Source of the DNA: Leptodactylus fallax
Taxonomy: Eukaryota > Chordata > Amphibia > Anura > Leptodactylidae
Direction of reading: 5' to 3'
Assembly (NCBI GenBank): GCA_947044405.1
Contig: CAMRHE010000507.1
Location: 806,001 to 870,000 of the forward strand
DNA: 64,000 bases
The notes beneath the pieces are model-generated. The model worked only from the letters and a program-made list of their open reading frames with translations, had not been told where the DNA came from and searched no databases. The position numbers and the translations under genes are program-made. Of the stretch, positions 50,808 through 61,490 are shown in pieces (position 1 is the stretch's first letter; each line of letters opens with the position of its first letter).

Positions 50808-51445
50808 AGAGGTGTAACATGAAGCTCTTGGGCCCCATCATTTGTAGCACTGGTATCCTTATATTAGAATGGGCCACCCTCAAACTCCATGACCCTGCTG
50901 CACCTCCTTTATTTATATGGGTGCACACAACTAGCTTCCATTATAGCTCTATGAATTATGCGCCATAAACATTCAGAATCACAAAGTTTGGAAATATGTA
51001 AGAGATAAGATGGGATACGGTGCCTAAAAATGGCAAGACATCAAAACAAAGGAACAAAAAAGATGTACGGTGGTCTGATATGTAGTGTGACCTTTGCCCC
51101 CTGGAGGAGGACTCCTAGAAGTGATGATACAGCCCCCACAGACATAGCCCTGATCTCAGCATCATCCAGTCTGTCTGGGATGACAAGAAGAGACAGAAGG
51201 ATTGGAGCAAGCCTACATCCACAGAAGATCTGTGCTGAACTACAAGCAATCTTACCTCCTGACTTTCAAAGGACTCGAAGAGGGACAAAATAATTTTAGC
51301 GAATTTCTGTATAGTAAGCCCACCTTCAGCCTCACTCACTTCCACTTTGACTCTGCCCATTCCTATCCATGTCCCTTTGTACCCCTATAATAGCCATGGC
51401 ACAGTATAATATCCTCATGAAATACCTATGGTATAATGCCTCCAT
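50808..51445. mobile_element. GTAAC-type element leading into a tandem tract
   Basis: CAGAGGTGTAACATGAAGC and GGGCCCCATC match the left end of the 39455 and 19270 elements. The tandem tract that follows (51450-52160) may be its interior. The middle (51000-51400) has no recognised content. Confidence 0.5.
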
Positions 51446-51449
51446 ATTA

Positions 51450-52160
51450 TATTAATCTCCCACAGTATAATGTCCCCCTCCTGATACCCTCACAGTATTA
51501 TATCCCTCTACTGGTGCTCCCATAGGATAATGTCCCCCTCCTGGTGCTCCCACAGTATAATGTCCCCCTCCTGATGCCCTCACAGTATTATATCCCTCTC
51601 CTGGTGCTCCCACAGTATAATGTCCCCCTCCTGATGCCCTCACAGTATTATATCCCTCTCCTGGTGCTCCCATAGTATAATGTCCCCCTCCTGGTGAACC
51701 CACAGTATAATATCCCCCTCTTGGTGCCCTCACAGTATAATGTCCTCCCCTGGTGTGCATACAGTATAATGTCCCCCTCTTGGTGCCCTCACAGTAACAT
51801 CCTCCTCCTGGTGCTCTCACAACATAATGTCCCCTTCCCAGTGCCTCCACAATATTATGTTCTTCTCCTGATACCAACACAGTAAAATGTCCCGCTCTTG
51901 GTGCTCTCATAGTATAATGTCCCCTTCCTGGTGCTTCAACTGTATAAGGTCCCCTACCTGGTCCTCCAACAGTATGACATCCCCTTTCTAGTGTTCCCAC
52001 AGTATAATGTCCCCCTCCTGGTGCCCTCACAGCATAATGTCCCCCTGGTGCCTTCACAATATTATGTCTCTGTCCTGGTGCCCTCACAGTATAATGTCCC
52101 CCTTTTGGTGCCCTCACAGTAAATATATATTGCCCCCCTCCTGTTAATCCCAGAGTATAA
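51450..52160. repeat. ~30-bp tandem tract (CATTA-type)
   Basis: GTGCCCTCACAGTATAATG then TCCCCCTCCTG repeats about 23 times with substitutions. On the minus strand the core is CATTATACTGTG. It gives a spurious 238-codon minus-strand open frame rich in Gly, His, Tyr and Thr. Confidence 0.9.
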
Positions 52161-52980
52161 TGCTTCAAACCAAAAAAAAAAAGAAAAACCTAACACTCAC
52201 CTCACCTCATTTCCTTGCTGTTCTCTCCTGGCTCTGCTGCTGGTGGCTTCCAGCAGGCGTAATGTAAGTGATGTCAACACCATTGCACCGGGAGCAGAGA
52301 CAGGAATCCCTGCTTCACCATAATATTCATCTCAGGATATACCTCCCACTGACCGGGACAGCACCAGTCATCTGGGACTGTCCCGCTGAATTGGGGGTGT
52401 TTGGAAGGCATCTACGCACTCACACTACAAACTCTGGATAATGAGAAATCTTCACTAACACATCCCACAGCTAGCGTCTTCTCCCCCCGGGCTATCATGT
52501 GCCGGTGAGAACTTTGCATTGGCCATATTAATAGTCTGTAATATTTTGTGAAGAGTTAATGGATGTGTCTTCTCTGAACACGTTACTCCTCTTCCCCAGG
52601 CGAGGACACAGATCTCTCCACTATGCCAACCTACCCAACCAGAAGATCAGGACAGCTGATTCCCTGCGGGGTCGTGGCTTTTAGTTTCACCAGACACTTT
52701 ACTTGGGGTAGTTTTCGGCTGCAGCCAGACCACAGAAAGCAGGTAAGGCCATTCCTGGCAGCCTTAGATTCGGGGCACTCTGCAATCACATCCTGGACTC
52801 CACTTGACTCCCAACCCTCCTATTATATGGAACTTTTCCCATTCTGGTGTGGTAGAAAATGTAACCCTCAGCATGAATAGGCTGTACCTTGGGAAGCGTA
52901 AAGTACACCGCCTGTGGCACAGCAAATAGGTGCAATGGAGATCCGCTAGTGGTGAAAAATAATGGGGCAAGGTGCTAGCT
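52161..52980. other. Unassigned sequence with two exon-like segments
   Basis: See the candidate exon entry. No recognised protein is found. Confidence 0.4.
52600..52742 (+). other. Candidate exon (weak)
   Basis: The acceptor-like CCTCTTCCCCAG and donor-like CAG|GTAAGG bracket 143 bp open in the frame that contains MPTYPTRRSGQLIPCG and FTRHFTWGSFRLQPDHRKQ. A shorter exon-like piece (52471-52504, CATCCCACAG to GCCG|GTGAGA) lies just before it. I recognise no protein family. Chance splice-like motifs are common, so this is only a candidate. Confidence 0.15.
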
Positions 52981-52984
52981 GTGA

Positions 52985-53416
52985 AAAAACAGAAAAGTGT
53001 GCTGTGGTATTATTATTTCTCTGTATGGTGGTATTATTCAGTCACTCTATAGTACAGTGGTATTCTGTTACTGTATGGTGGTGTACGGGGATGTTCTATT
53101 ATCAGTGTATGGTGGTATTATTCGGTCACAGAATAGAGGAATTATTATGTCAGTGTACAGTGGTATTATTCAGGTACAGTATGTATTATTATTCTGTCAG
53201 TGTACGGTGGTATTATTCAGTCACAGTATGGAGCTATTATTCTGTCAGTATATGGTGGTATTATTCAGTCACAGTATGGAGGTATTATTAGGTCAGCATA
53301 CAGTGGTATTATTCAGTCACAGTATGGAGGTATTATTTCGTCAGTGTACGGTGGTAGTATTCAGTTACAGTATGTAGTATTATTCTGTCAGTGTACAGTG
53401 GTATTATTCAGTCATA
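52985..53416. repeat. ~48-bp tandem array, left part
   Basis: GTCAGTGTACGGTGGTATTA and TTCAGTCACAGTATGGAG alternate in about nine copies. The array is split by the insertion at 53425-54946 and continues at 54955. Confidence 0.92.
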
Positions 53417-53424
53417 GTATAGAG
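53417..53424. repeat. Target-site duplication, left copy
   Basis: GTATAGAG is repeated exactly at 54947-54954, on the other side of the inserted element. Confidence 0.9.
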
Positions 53425-54946
53425 CAGGGTCAGCAACCCCCGGCACGCGTGCCAAAAGTGGCACGCGAGGCTTATTCCCCTGGCACGGCAGCGGAGTCCT
53501 CGCCCAGCAGCTTCGATCGGACCAAACATGGCCGAAACGAAACTGCTGTTATTATACTGTGGGGTCTCTCCAGACCCCCGAGTATAATAAGCGGAGACTT
53601 AAGAGAAGTGATGAAACATAAAAAACAATGATACTCACCTTGCTCCCTGCGCTACACGGCGGCTGTGCGATCTGCCGGCACTTCTGACAGCTGACAGGGC
53701 CTCAGGGGTCACGTCCGGTGTCATTACGCATAATGATAAGACATGACCCCAGAGACCCAATTAGCGGTTGCTGACGTCAGGCAGAAGCGCCAAAGAGACT
53801 GCGGAGCACAGAAAAAGGTGAGTACATTTTTTTTTTTATGTTTGTCACTTCTCTTGGTCCTGCACTTATTATACTCGGGGGTCTGAAGAGAGCTATGGAA
53901 TATAATACTGTGTGCAGGGGCCACTATAGGACATAATATCGTGTGCAGGGACCACTATAGGACATAATACCGTGTGCAGGGGCTGCTATGGGACCTAATA
54001 CTGTGTGCAGGGACCGCTATGGGACCTAATACCGTGTGCAGGGGCCACTATAGGACCTAATACCGTGTGTGGGGACCGCTATGGGACCTAATTCCGTGTG
54101 CGGGGATCGCTATGGGACCTAATACTGTGTGGGGGGACCGCTATGGAACCTAATACCGTGTGCAGGGGCCACTATGTGACATAATACGGTGTGCAGGGGC
54201 CACTATGTGACATAATACGGTGTGCAGGGGCCACTATGTGACATAATACCGTGTGCTGGGGCGACTATATGACATAATACCGTGTGCTGGGGCCACTATG
54301 TGACATAATACTGTGTGCTGGGGCCACTATATGACATAATACTGTGTGCTGCGGCCACTATATGACATAATACCATGTGAAGGGGCCACTATGTGACATA
54401 ATACAGTGTGCAGAGGCTGTTATGGGATATAATACCTTGTGCAGGGACCGCTATGGGACATATACCGTGTGCAGGGGCCGCTATGGGACATTATTCTGTA
54501 TAACGATGTGTTTTCTTCATTAAGGATGTGTTTTTGCACAGAAAACACATGCATTTTTTGTGTGCAAAAATGCACCATGTGAACGCTGTTTTACATTGAA
54601 GTAAAAGTTCCAGTGGCCTAAGACTATATCTGCATCCAGATACATAGTGTGTATTCACCATAAGGATGCCGCCATACGGTGCTCCTGGACACATTTACCA
54701 CTAATTGGGGCCGTACATGGACTTTCATTGCTTCTAATCAGAAAGTACAGGAGCGTCCCAGGAAATAGCAGTAAACGCATGTGTCCTAAAGCATCTTGTG
54801 GCAGCAGTTCTGTGTTATAGTTTGTGGTATATGACTTTAGTTTAGGGGTTGTCAGACTTACAATTATTGACCGGCACTCTGAGTACCTCATCTTTCATTT
54901 TTTAATTAAAATCGGCACGCTGAACAAAAAAGGTTGCCTACCCCTG
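53425..54946. mobile_element. hAT-like non-autonomous element
   Basis: The left end CAGGGTCAGCAACCCCCGGC and the right end GGTTGCCTACCCCTG are inverted repeats, and a perfect 8-bp duplication (GTATAGAG) flanks them. Ends of the CAGGG type with 8-bp duplications are the hAT signature. No transposase is present. Inside are a palindrome (53548-53640 against 53815-53905) and a 31-bp tandem tract (53905-54500). The element interrupts the 48-bp array, so it is younger than the array. Confidence 0.9.
53905..54500. repeat. 31-bp tandem tract inside the hAT-like element
   Basis: GGGACCTAATACCGTGTGC then AGGGGCCACTAT repeats about 19 times with small variation (GTGACATAATAC, CTGGGGCCAC). It is one of five CATTA-type tracts in the window. 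Confidence 0.92.
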
Positions 54947-54954
54947 GTATAGAG

Positions 54955-55490
54955 GTATTATTCTGTCAGTTTATGGTGGTTTTATTCAGTCACAGTATGG
55001 AGATATTATTCAGTCACTGTATGGAGCTATTATTTTGTCAGTGTACAGTGGTATTATTCAGTCACAGTAGGTAGTATTATTCTGTCAGTATATGGTGGTA
55101 TTATTCAGTCACAGTATGGTTGTATTATTCAGTCACTATATGTAGTATTCTGTCAGTGTACGGTGGTATTATTCAGTCACAGTATGGAAGTATTATTTGG
55201 TCAGTGTATGGTGTTATTATTCAGTCACTACATGTAGTAGTATTCTGTCAGTGTACGGTGGTATTATTCAGTCACAGTAGGTAGCATTAATCTGTCAGTG
55301 TACGGTGGTATTATTCAGTCACAGTATGGAGCTATTATTCAGTCAGTATACAGTGGTATTATTCAGTCAAAGTATGGAGGAATTATTCAGTCAGTTTACG
55401 GTATTATTATAGAGGTATTATTCTGTCAGTGTACTGTGGTATTATTCAGGCACTGTATGGCAGTATTAGTTAGTCACTGTATATATATGG
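54955..55490. repeat. ~48-bp tandem array, right part
   Basis: The same units as at 52985-53416 continue after the insertion, about eleven copies. Together the two parts make an array of about 1 kb. Confidence 0.92.
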
Positions 55491-55742
55491 AGAAAGCTCT
55501 GGATCCTACTTGCCCTGAAATTTGTAGACCTGGTCTGGATCCAAGAGAGGTATTTTATTTAGTGTAGGGTCCCATCTGAATGAGGTCGCCTTGTCGTGGC
55601 AGGTACGGGGGTTCTTACTGTTTGATCAAATGTGTATAACAAAGAACCTCTAATTTGTATTTATAGTTTATAGTAACAATAGTAGTAATGCTATTCTATT
55701 CCTTATACCTTTGTGCTCTGTACAGGCTGCTCCTACATTTTC
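55491..55742. other. Unassigned sequence
   Basis: No gene or clear repeat is seen. Confidence 0.5.
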
Positions 55743-55791
55743 TATATATATATATAATTTTATATCAGTACATTATATATTATATCGGTAC

Positions 55792-55836
<45 letters not shown>
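55743..55836. repeat. (TA)n microsatellite
   Basis: TA-rich runs are interrupted by ATCAGTACAT-type pieces; the last part is an uninterrupted TA run of about 40 bp. Confidence 0.95.
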
Positions 55837-55839
<3 letters not shown>

Positions 55840-56850
55840 TATATTACAACCTATCTATATGAGGTACACCACACTGGACAGTTTTAGGTGGGTCCCCTGT
55901 CATCTTAAGAGTGCGGAGGTCTTAATAATGGGCATCTTATATTATCTGGGCACCAATTGCCTTTGCGCTTTATTTTTCTAGTAGTTTTTAGTGAAGGCGA
56001 GAAGGTCTGGCCCGGCGTGTTTATTTCTGTTGGATTCTGCCATTGACTGAAGGGCTTTTATTTCATGATATGAATTCTTGATGCCTGCGATGCGTGGCAG
56101 GAAGGAACAGCAGGAACAAAAGCAGACCACACAACTCCCCCGTCCTCCTCTGTCCCAAACTGGATGTTTACATTACGGATAGAAACCAACCAGCCATGTA
56201 AAGCTATAGGACAAGTCAGCCCTTTTACCAGGCCGCGCACAAGAGGCGGCCGGACAAATTGTTTCCTGCAGAGAGGGACGTGTGAAAAGGATTTTCTTGT
56301 TGGAATCGACTATATTATCCGCTCTTCTACCGCCAGAAACTAGAACACTTTTTTAGACAGATTTTGGCACGATTGATGGAACTGTACTCCTGAGACCACA
56401 GCACAGGACCCCCGCCCCGTCCCATACTACATCAGAAATGCACATACTAATACACTTTATACAGAATACTGCCATACTGTGCCCTAATAGTGTGGCCATT
56501 CGGTCAATGCTCTGCCCTGAGCTCCGTGTACACAATCGTAGTTTTGGTTGTGCACTATTTTAACCCATTCTTTTCTATGGCCTCATGCACACGACCATGT
56601 ATTATCACAGGCCAGTGTAGGGGGCCCGTAAGTCCGGAAACAAAACTCAGGACAGATTCTGCTCCTGTACATTTTGCAGTCACTGAAATGTGGAGGGCGC
56701 TGACAACACACAGATATCATCTGAGTGCCGCTTGTGCCATATGCTTGAGGATCCATATACCATAACCTTAAAATAGGAAGGGCCACCCTATTATTAATGC
56801 TACTTATATAGCACCAACAGAAGTCACAGACCTGTACAGACATTGCTATA
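55837..56850. other. Unique-looking sequence, no gene seen
   Basis: The part 55980-56330 is repeat-free and may be conserved non-coding DNA. No coding evidence is found. Confidence 0.4.
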
Positions 56851-57095
56851 CGGTGGCTCACTGGTTAGCACTGCAGCCTTGCAGCGCTTGAATCCTGCCA
56901 AGGACAACATTTGCAAGGAGTTTGTATGTTCTCCCCATGTTTGCGTGGGTTTCCTCCGGGTACTCCGCTTTCCTCCCACACTCCAAAGACATACTGATAG
57001 GGAATATAGATTGTGAGCCCTATATGGGACAGTGGCTGTAAAGAGCTGTGGAATATGATGGCTCTATATAAGTAAACATAATAATAAATAATCAA
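56851..57095 (+). mobile_element. V-SINE-like copy, best preserved
   Basis: The head CGGTGGCTCACTGGTTAGCA resembles a tRNA-type A box. The centre GTATGTTCTCCCCATGTTTG, CGTGGGTTTCCTCCGGGTA and CACACTCCAAAGACATACTG is the conserved V-SINE domain. The tail AGATTGTGAGCCCTATATGG ends in ATAATAAATAAT. The B-box region is partly deleted. Confidence 0.88.
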
Positions 57096-57249
57096 TCATA
57101 CTTACCCTTGCCCCCTAAAGGACCCACTGTGGAGGTGCTATCCTATTGGTGCCTGGTGGTATTATTTAGTCACAGTATGAGAGTATTCAGATACCATATG
57201 TCCCTGTCCCCAGGACTCACTATCTCATCTCCCAGCACATGCTGTAACA
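57096..57249. other. Short unassigned stretch
   Basis: It contains one unit-like piece (GGTATTATTTAGTCACAGTA) resembling the 48-bp array. No gene is seen. Confidence 0.45.
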
Positions 57250-57775
57250 TAGAGGTTGGCGAACCTCAAGTGATTAATTTCACAGATAGAGGTTTGACTG
57301 TCAGTTTTGTCTCAGACCAAACCAGTTTGGTCCAAACTGTGAGTGCTATTATTATACTTATATTATTATACAAGTGTCATGATGTCAGCGCATCCCATGT
57401 GACCACTGAGGCCCAATCACAGGCCTCAGCGATTCCCCATGACCACTGGCGTCACCCAAGAGGCCACAAAAGGTCAAAACACACCTGGGAACGAACACCA
57501 GACTCCGTGAGAAAGCCCAGGAGAGGTGAGGGAAGGTTAGTATGACTGTTTGTTATTTTTTCACACCTCTCTGGTCTCCAATTATTATACTTTGGGGCCT
57601 GAAGAAACAGTATAATAATGATTGGTGGGTGCCAAACCCCAAAACTTTCAAGTTCAGCTGAACCCAAAGTTTCTGGAAAATTTGTAACTAACCTGGCTTG
57701 TAGAGATGGGCGAAACTCTCAGGATTCATTTAGTTTTGAGTTTGGATTTCTCGAACAGGTTCATTATGAACCAAA
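57250..57775. mobile_element. Interspersed composite element
   Basis: It contains GAGGTTGGCGAACCTCAAG, an interior TTTTTTCACACCTCTCTGG with ATTATTATACTTTGGGGCC, and a right part GAGATGGGCGAAACTCTC, TGGATTTCTCGAACAGG. The interior module recurs in the hAT-like element (53840-53890) and at 19616-19690. Confidence 0.6.
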
Positions 57776-57794
57776 CCTTAAATTGGCTTAGTGT

Positions 57795-58390
57795 AGAACA
57801 CTGTCAGATCTCCTAGGAACCTATCTATAAAACAGTGTATAACACTCTTAGGGCTCCTAGGAATCTATCTATAGAACATAGTGTAGAACACTTTTAGAGC
57901 TCCTAGAAATCTATCTATAAAACATAGTGTATAACACTGTCAGGGCTCCTAGGAATCTATCTATAAAACATAGTGTATAACACTGACAGGGCTCTTAGGA
58001 ACCTATCTATAGAACATAGTGTAGAATACTCTTAGGGCTCCTAGGAACCTATCTATAAAACATAGTGTATAACACTCTCAGGGCTCCTAGGAACCTATTT
58101 ATAGAACATAGTATAGAATACTCTTAGGGCTCCTAGGAACCTATCTATAAAACAGAATGTATAACACTCTCAGGGCTCCTAGGAACCTATCTATAAAACA
58201 TAGTGTAGAACACAGTCAGGGCTCCTAGGAACCTATCTATAAAACATAGTGTATGACACTGTCAGGGCTCCTTGGAACCTATCTATAAAACATAGTGTAT
58301 GACACTGTCAGGGCTCCTAGGAACCTATCTATAAAACAGTGTATGACACTGTCAGGGCTCCTAGGAACCTATCTATAAAACATAATGTAG
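57795..58390. repeat. 46-bp tandem array
   Basis: GGAACCTATCTATAAAACAT then AGTGTATAACACTGTCAGGG and CTCCTA repeat about 13 times with few changes. Confidence 0.93.
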
Positions 58391-58499
58391 AACAGCAGAG
58401 GATTCCTCAGCTTGACAGACTTACTATTATTCACTATGGAAAACTGATCATGTATTGGGGGTTGTGGGGCCTCCTGCGACATGCCAGAATTATTAAGAG

Positions 58500-58725
58500 G
58501 CTGCACCTGCCAAGGACAACATCTGCAAGGAGTCTGTATGTTCTCCCTGTGTTTGCGTGGGTTTCCTCCGGGTACTCCGGTTTCCTCCCACACTCCAAAG
58601 ACATACTGATAGGGAATGTAGATTGTGAGCCCTATATGGGACAGTGACTGTCAATATCTGTAAAAGCGCTGCAGAATATGATGGCGCTATACAAGTAAGC
58701 ATAATAAATAAATAAATAAATACCT
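58500..58725 (+). mobile_element. V-SINE-like copy, 5'-truncated
   Basis: It starts at CCTGCCAAGGACAACATC and holds the same central domain and GATTGTGAGCCCTATATGGG tail as the copy at 56851, ending in (AAAT)n. The tRNA-like head is absent. Confidence 0.88.
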
Positions 58726-59275
58726 GCCATTAGTGCCCACAAATTATTATGTGCCAGCTTTAATAAATTCCCAGCGATGACTATTCCCGATGCCTACAAA
58801 TTGTAATACTTAATACAGGTAGATAAGTAAAGATGTCCTCATGTGCTTCCATAGTGCACTGTGCGTGGTCACCTACTGTAGACTAAAGATCTTGCATTGT
58901 GGGACATTATGTACTAGGATCCGGGGTCTTAGCTTTGAAATATTTGGGGCAAAGGTGATACATGCGCTTCAGACCTAGGGTATTGACTATGCTATGACTA
59001 CAAGGGGAAATATGCACATATACATTTACACCTTTGTCTACATAATATACATTGTGGTCTGGATTACGAGACCCCAGGACATACTAGATACTAGAGGCTC
59101 GAGACTGGAGTGGAAATTGACTATGCTGGTGTTTCTGCAAATCTGGAAGAAATTTAAGTTGATATTTTTGTGCTTATTCTGCCTTGGAGGGGAATTTTTG
59201 GAATCCTGATCCGGAATCCTTGTTGTAGTAGGATATCTAGTCTGCAGACAACAGGAATAACAGCTGTGCAGAGCC
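58726..59275. other. Unassigned sequence
   Basis: No gene or clear repeat is seen. Confidence 0.5.
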
Positions 59276-59278
59276 ACT

Positions 59279-59612
59279 GGGAGAGATTTATGAAGACTGG
59301 CGTTTTCATCAGCGTGTGACTGATTTATGAGGAGACGTGCGCCTCGTCATAAATGAGGTGCATCCCCCGCCGGGACGTGCGCCTGCAATGAAATCTAGGC
59401 TGGCTCATAGCTGGTGTAGATTTCAGGCATCATTTACGCCACTAAACTGGTTTAAATGATCATAAATCTGGTGCAAAGTGGTAAGGGCTTCGTAAGGGAG
59501 AAAAAAGTTGCAAATTTTTGAGCAAAAACTCAACTAGTGCAAAAATTTGTGACTTTTTCATGCCTGTTGTGTCAGAAAATTGGTGTACAAGGTGTCATAA
59601 CTCCCCCCATTG
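59279..59612. mobile_element. MITE-like element, GGGRGAGWTTATGA ends
   Basis: The left end TGGGAGAGATTTATGAAG and the right end GTCATAACTCCCCCCATT are inverted. Internal AAATTTTTGAGCAAAAACTC and GCAAAAATTTGTGACTTTTT pair partly. No coding capacity is seen. Confidence 0.6.
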
Positions 59613-60910
59613 AGTAGTACTGGTAGTGGTGCCATTGGTCTCTACAATGACCCAGATCTGGAATACGTTTCCAAAAAGTCCATAAAATCATGGCGTTCTA
59701 GATTTTTTGACAAGGAGTAGTCAATCTAAGATCTGATCTTGGCTTCCAACCTAGACATGTGGTCAACTCAAGACTTGCAACTAATGGGTCAAAGTGCCAG
59801 GTTTCCACAAGGATTCAGGGTCTAGGTTTCCTTCACACTCACCGTTGTCACCAGAGGAACAGCAGTGACTATTTCGTTGTAATGATCTGGGTCTTTTCTT
59901 CAAGTTCACAGCTTGACTTGTAGTTCCTCAGCTCTATCAGACCAGGAAAAGCAAGCGATAGCGCAGAGCAGTCCAACACGCTCTCTGCAAGTTACAGCCG
60001 GTGTGTCCCCCAGGCCCGACTCGAGTTTCACCTACTGTGGGGCTCCTTGGAGTGGAGGGGTGTGTGGAGGAAATGACCTGGATACTGAATCCTTTTTTAT
60101 GACTGTTTTAAGACATATTGCGGGAAATGTGTCTCTTACTCCAGGGATATATGGCAGAGGAGAGGTCAGTAGTGCTGTACGGTCTAGGGTTTCTACTTCT
60201 GATGGTGTTGGTCCTGGTGGGTTTAGCAGTGAGTGGGTGTGTAGTGCAACAATGAAGTGCGGAAACACCACAGAGATCTGATCGTGCTGATTTCCAGCTT
60301 GTCCTTTGATAGTAGAAAGGTTCCAGCAGCTTAGATGTAAGTCTTCCTAACCTGCCAATATCGGAGGCACTGACCTATTATTTAGTGGGTATGATGGCTA
60401 CCCAACTTTACCATGATAGCAGGGAAATAAGGATCAGGCAAATAGATATCAACTGACCAATCTTTTTGTTCTAGAGTAGATAAGACACTACCAGAAGAGT
60501 CTGACAGCAGCTTATCCAATCTCTCATGTGTTTGGAGGAGCCAGGCAAGATAGCTGTTGGTCGGATGACGGTTTGGCCAACAGTTATCTAATGTGTATGG
60601 CGAGATTTAAAGATTTTCTGCTGGGCCCCATGGTTACATGAACCAGGTAGTCATTGACTGGAGACTTGTGGCATTTTAAGGAAGGGTAGGCATGCTGCAG
60701 GTTACATGCTATGGCTGACCACTTACAACTTTATGGTGCCCTGAAGAGTATTGGCTACAGTTCATACCACAAAAATTATGACAAGAGCCTTCTCCGAGAT
60801 ATGGTACTAACTGAGAAGCTGGGTGCCTCGACTTCATCTCACTATATTGCACCTGCTGTTTCATGTTGTGAGAGCAAAGACTTTAGTGGTCTCTGGGGGA
60901 ATGGGGTATG
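59613..60910. other. Unassigned sequence, no gene supported
   Basis: An open frame of 122 codons (59913-60281) is present but has no domain I recognise and no clear splice context, so it is not called. Confidence 0.4.
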
Positions 60911-60914
60911 GTGA

Positions 60915-61490
60915 GTATTACTTTGTAGGGGCCACAAGGGGGACATTATATTATCTGGGAAACACAAGAGGTACATTATGCTCTATGGGGCCACAAGTGC
61001 GACATTATACTGTTTGGAAGCCAGAAAGGGGACATTATACTGTGTGGGAGCCACAAAGGGGGACATTATACTGTGTGGGAGTTGCAAGGGGGATATTATA
61101 CTGTACAGGAGCCACAATGGGGACATTATACTGTGTGGAAGCTACAAGGGGGACATTATACTGTGTGGGGTCCACAAGGGGGACATTATAGTGTGTGTGG
61201 CCATGAGGGGGAATATTTTACTGTGTGGGGGACATCATATTTTGTGAGATCACAAGGAGAACATTATACTGTGTGAAGCCACATGGGAGATGTGATACAG
61301 TATAATGTCACCTGTGGACCTCATAAAGTATCGGGCAAAAAGAGGAACATTATACTGTTTGGGGCCACTGGGAGGATGTTATACTGTGTGTGGACCACTG
61401 GGGGCAATTCTATACTGTGCAGCATTATATTGTGTGGGGGTCAAAAGGGGGGCATGATACTATATGGGGGCACTAAGTGGGCATCATACA
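60915..61490. repeat. ~30-bp tandem tract (CATTA-type)
   Basis: GGGGGACATTATACTGTGTG then GGAGCCACAA repeats about 17 times, more degenerate at the right. Open frames across it are artefacts. Confidence 0.9.

Noticed and set aside
51452..52168. 238-codon Gly/His/Tyr/Thr-rich minus-strand open frame resembling a structural repeat protein
   Set aside because: It is a read-through of the 30-bp tract. Sister tracts are broken in frame and no signal peptide or promoter context is seen.
56851..56900. A functional tRNA gene
   Set aside because: Only A-box-like sequence is present. No cloverleaf can be formed, and it is joined to the V-SINE central domain.
59913..60281. 122-codon open frame as a gene
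   Set aside because: There is no recognisable domain, no splice-site support and no coding signal beyond length. It remains possible but unsupported.
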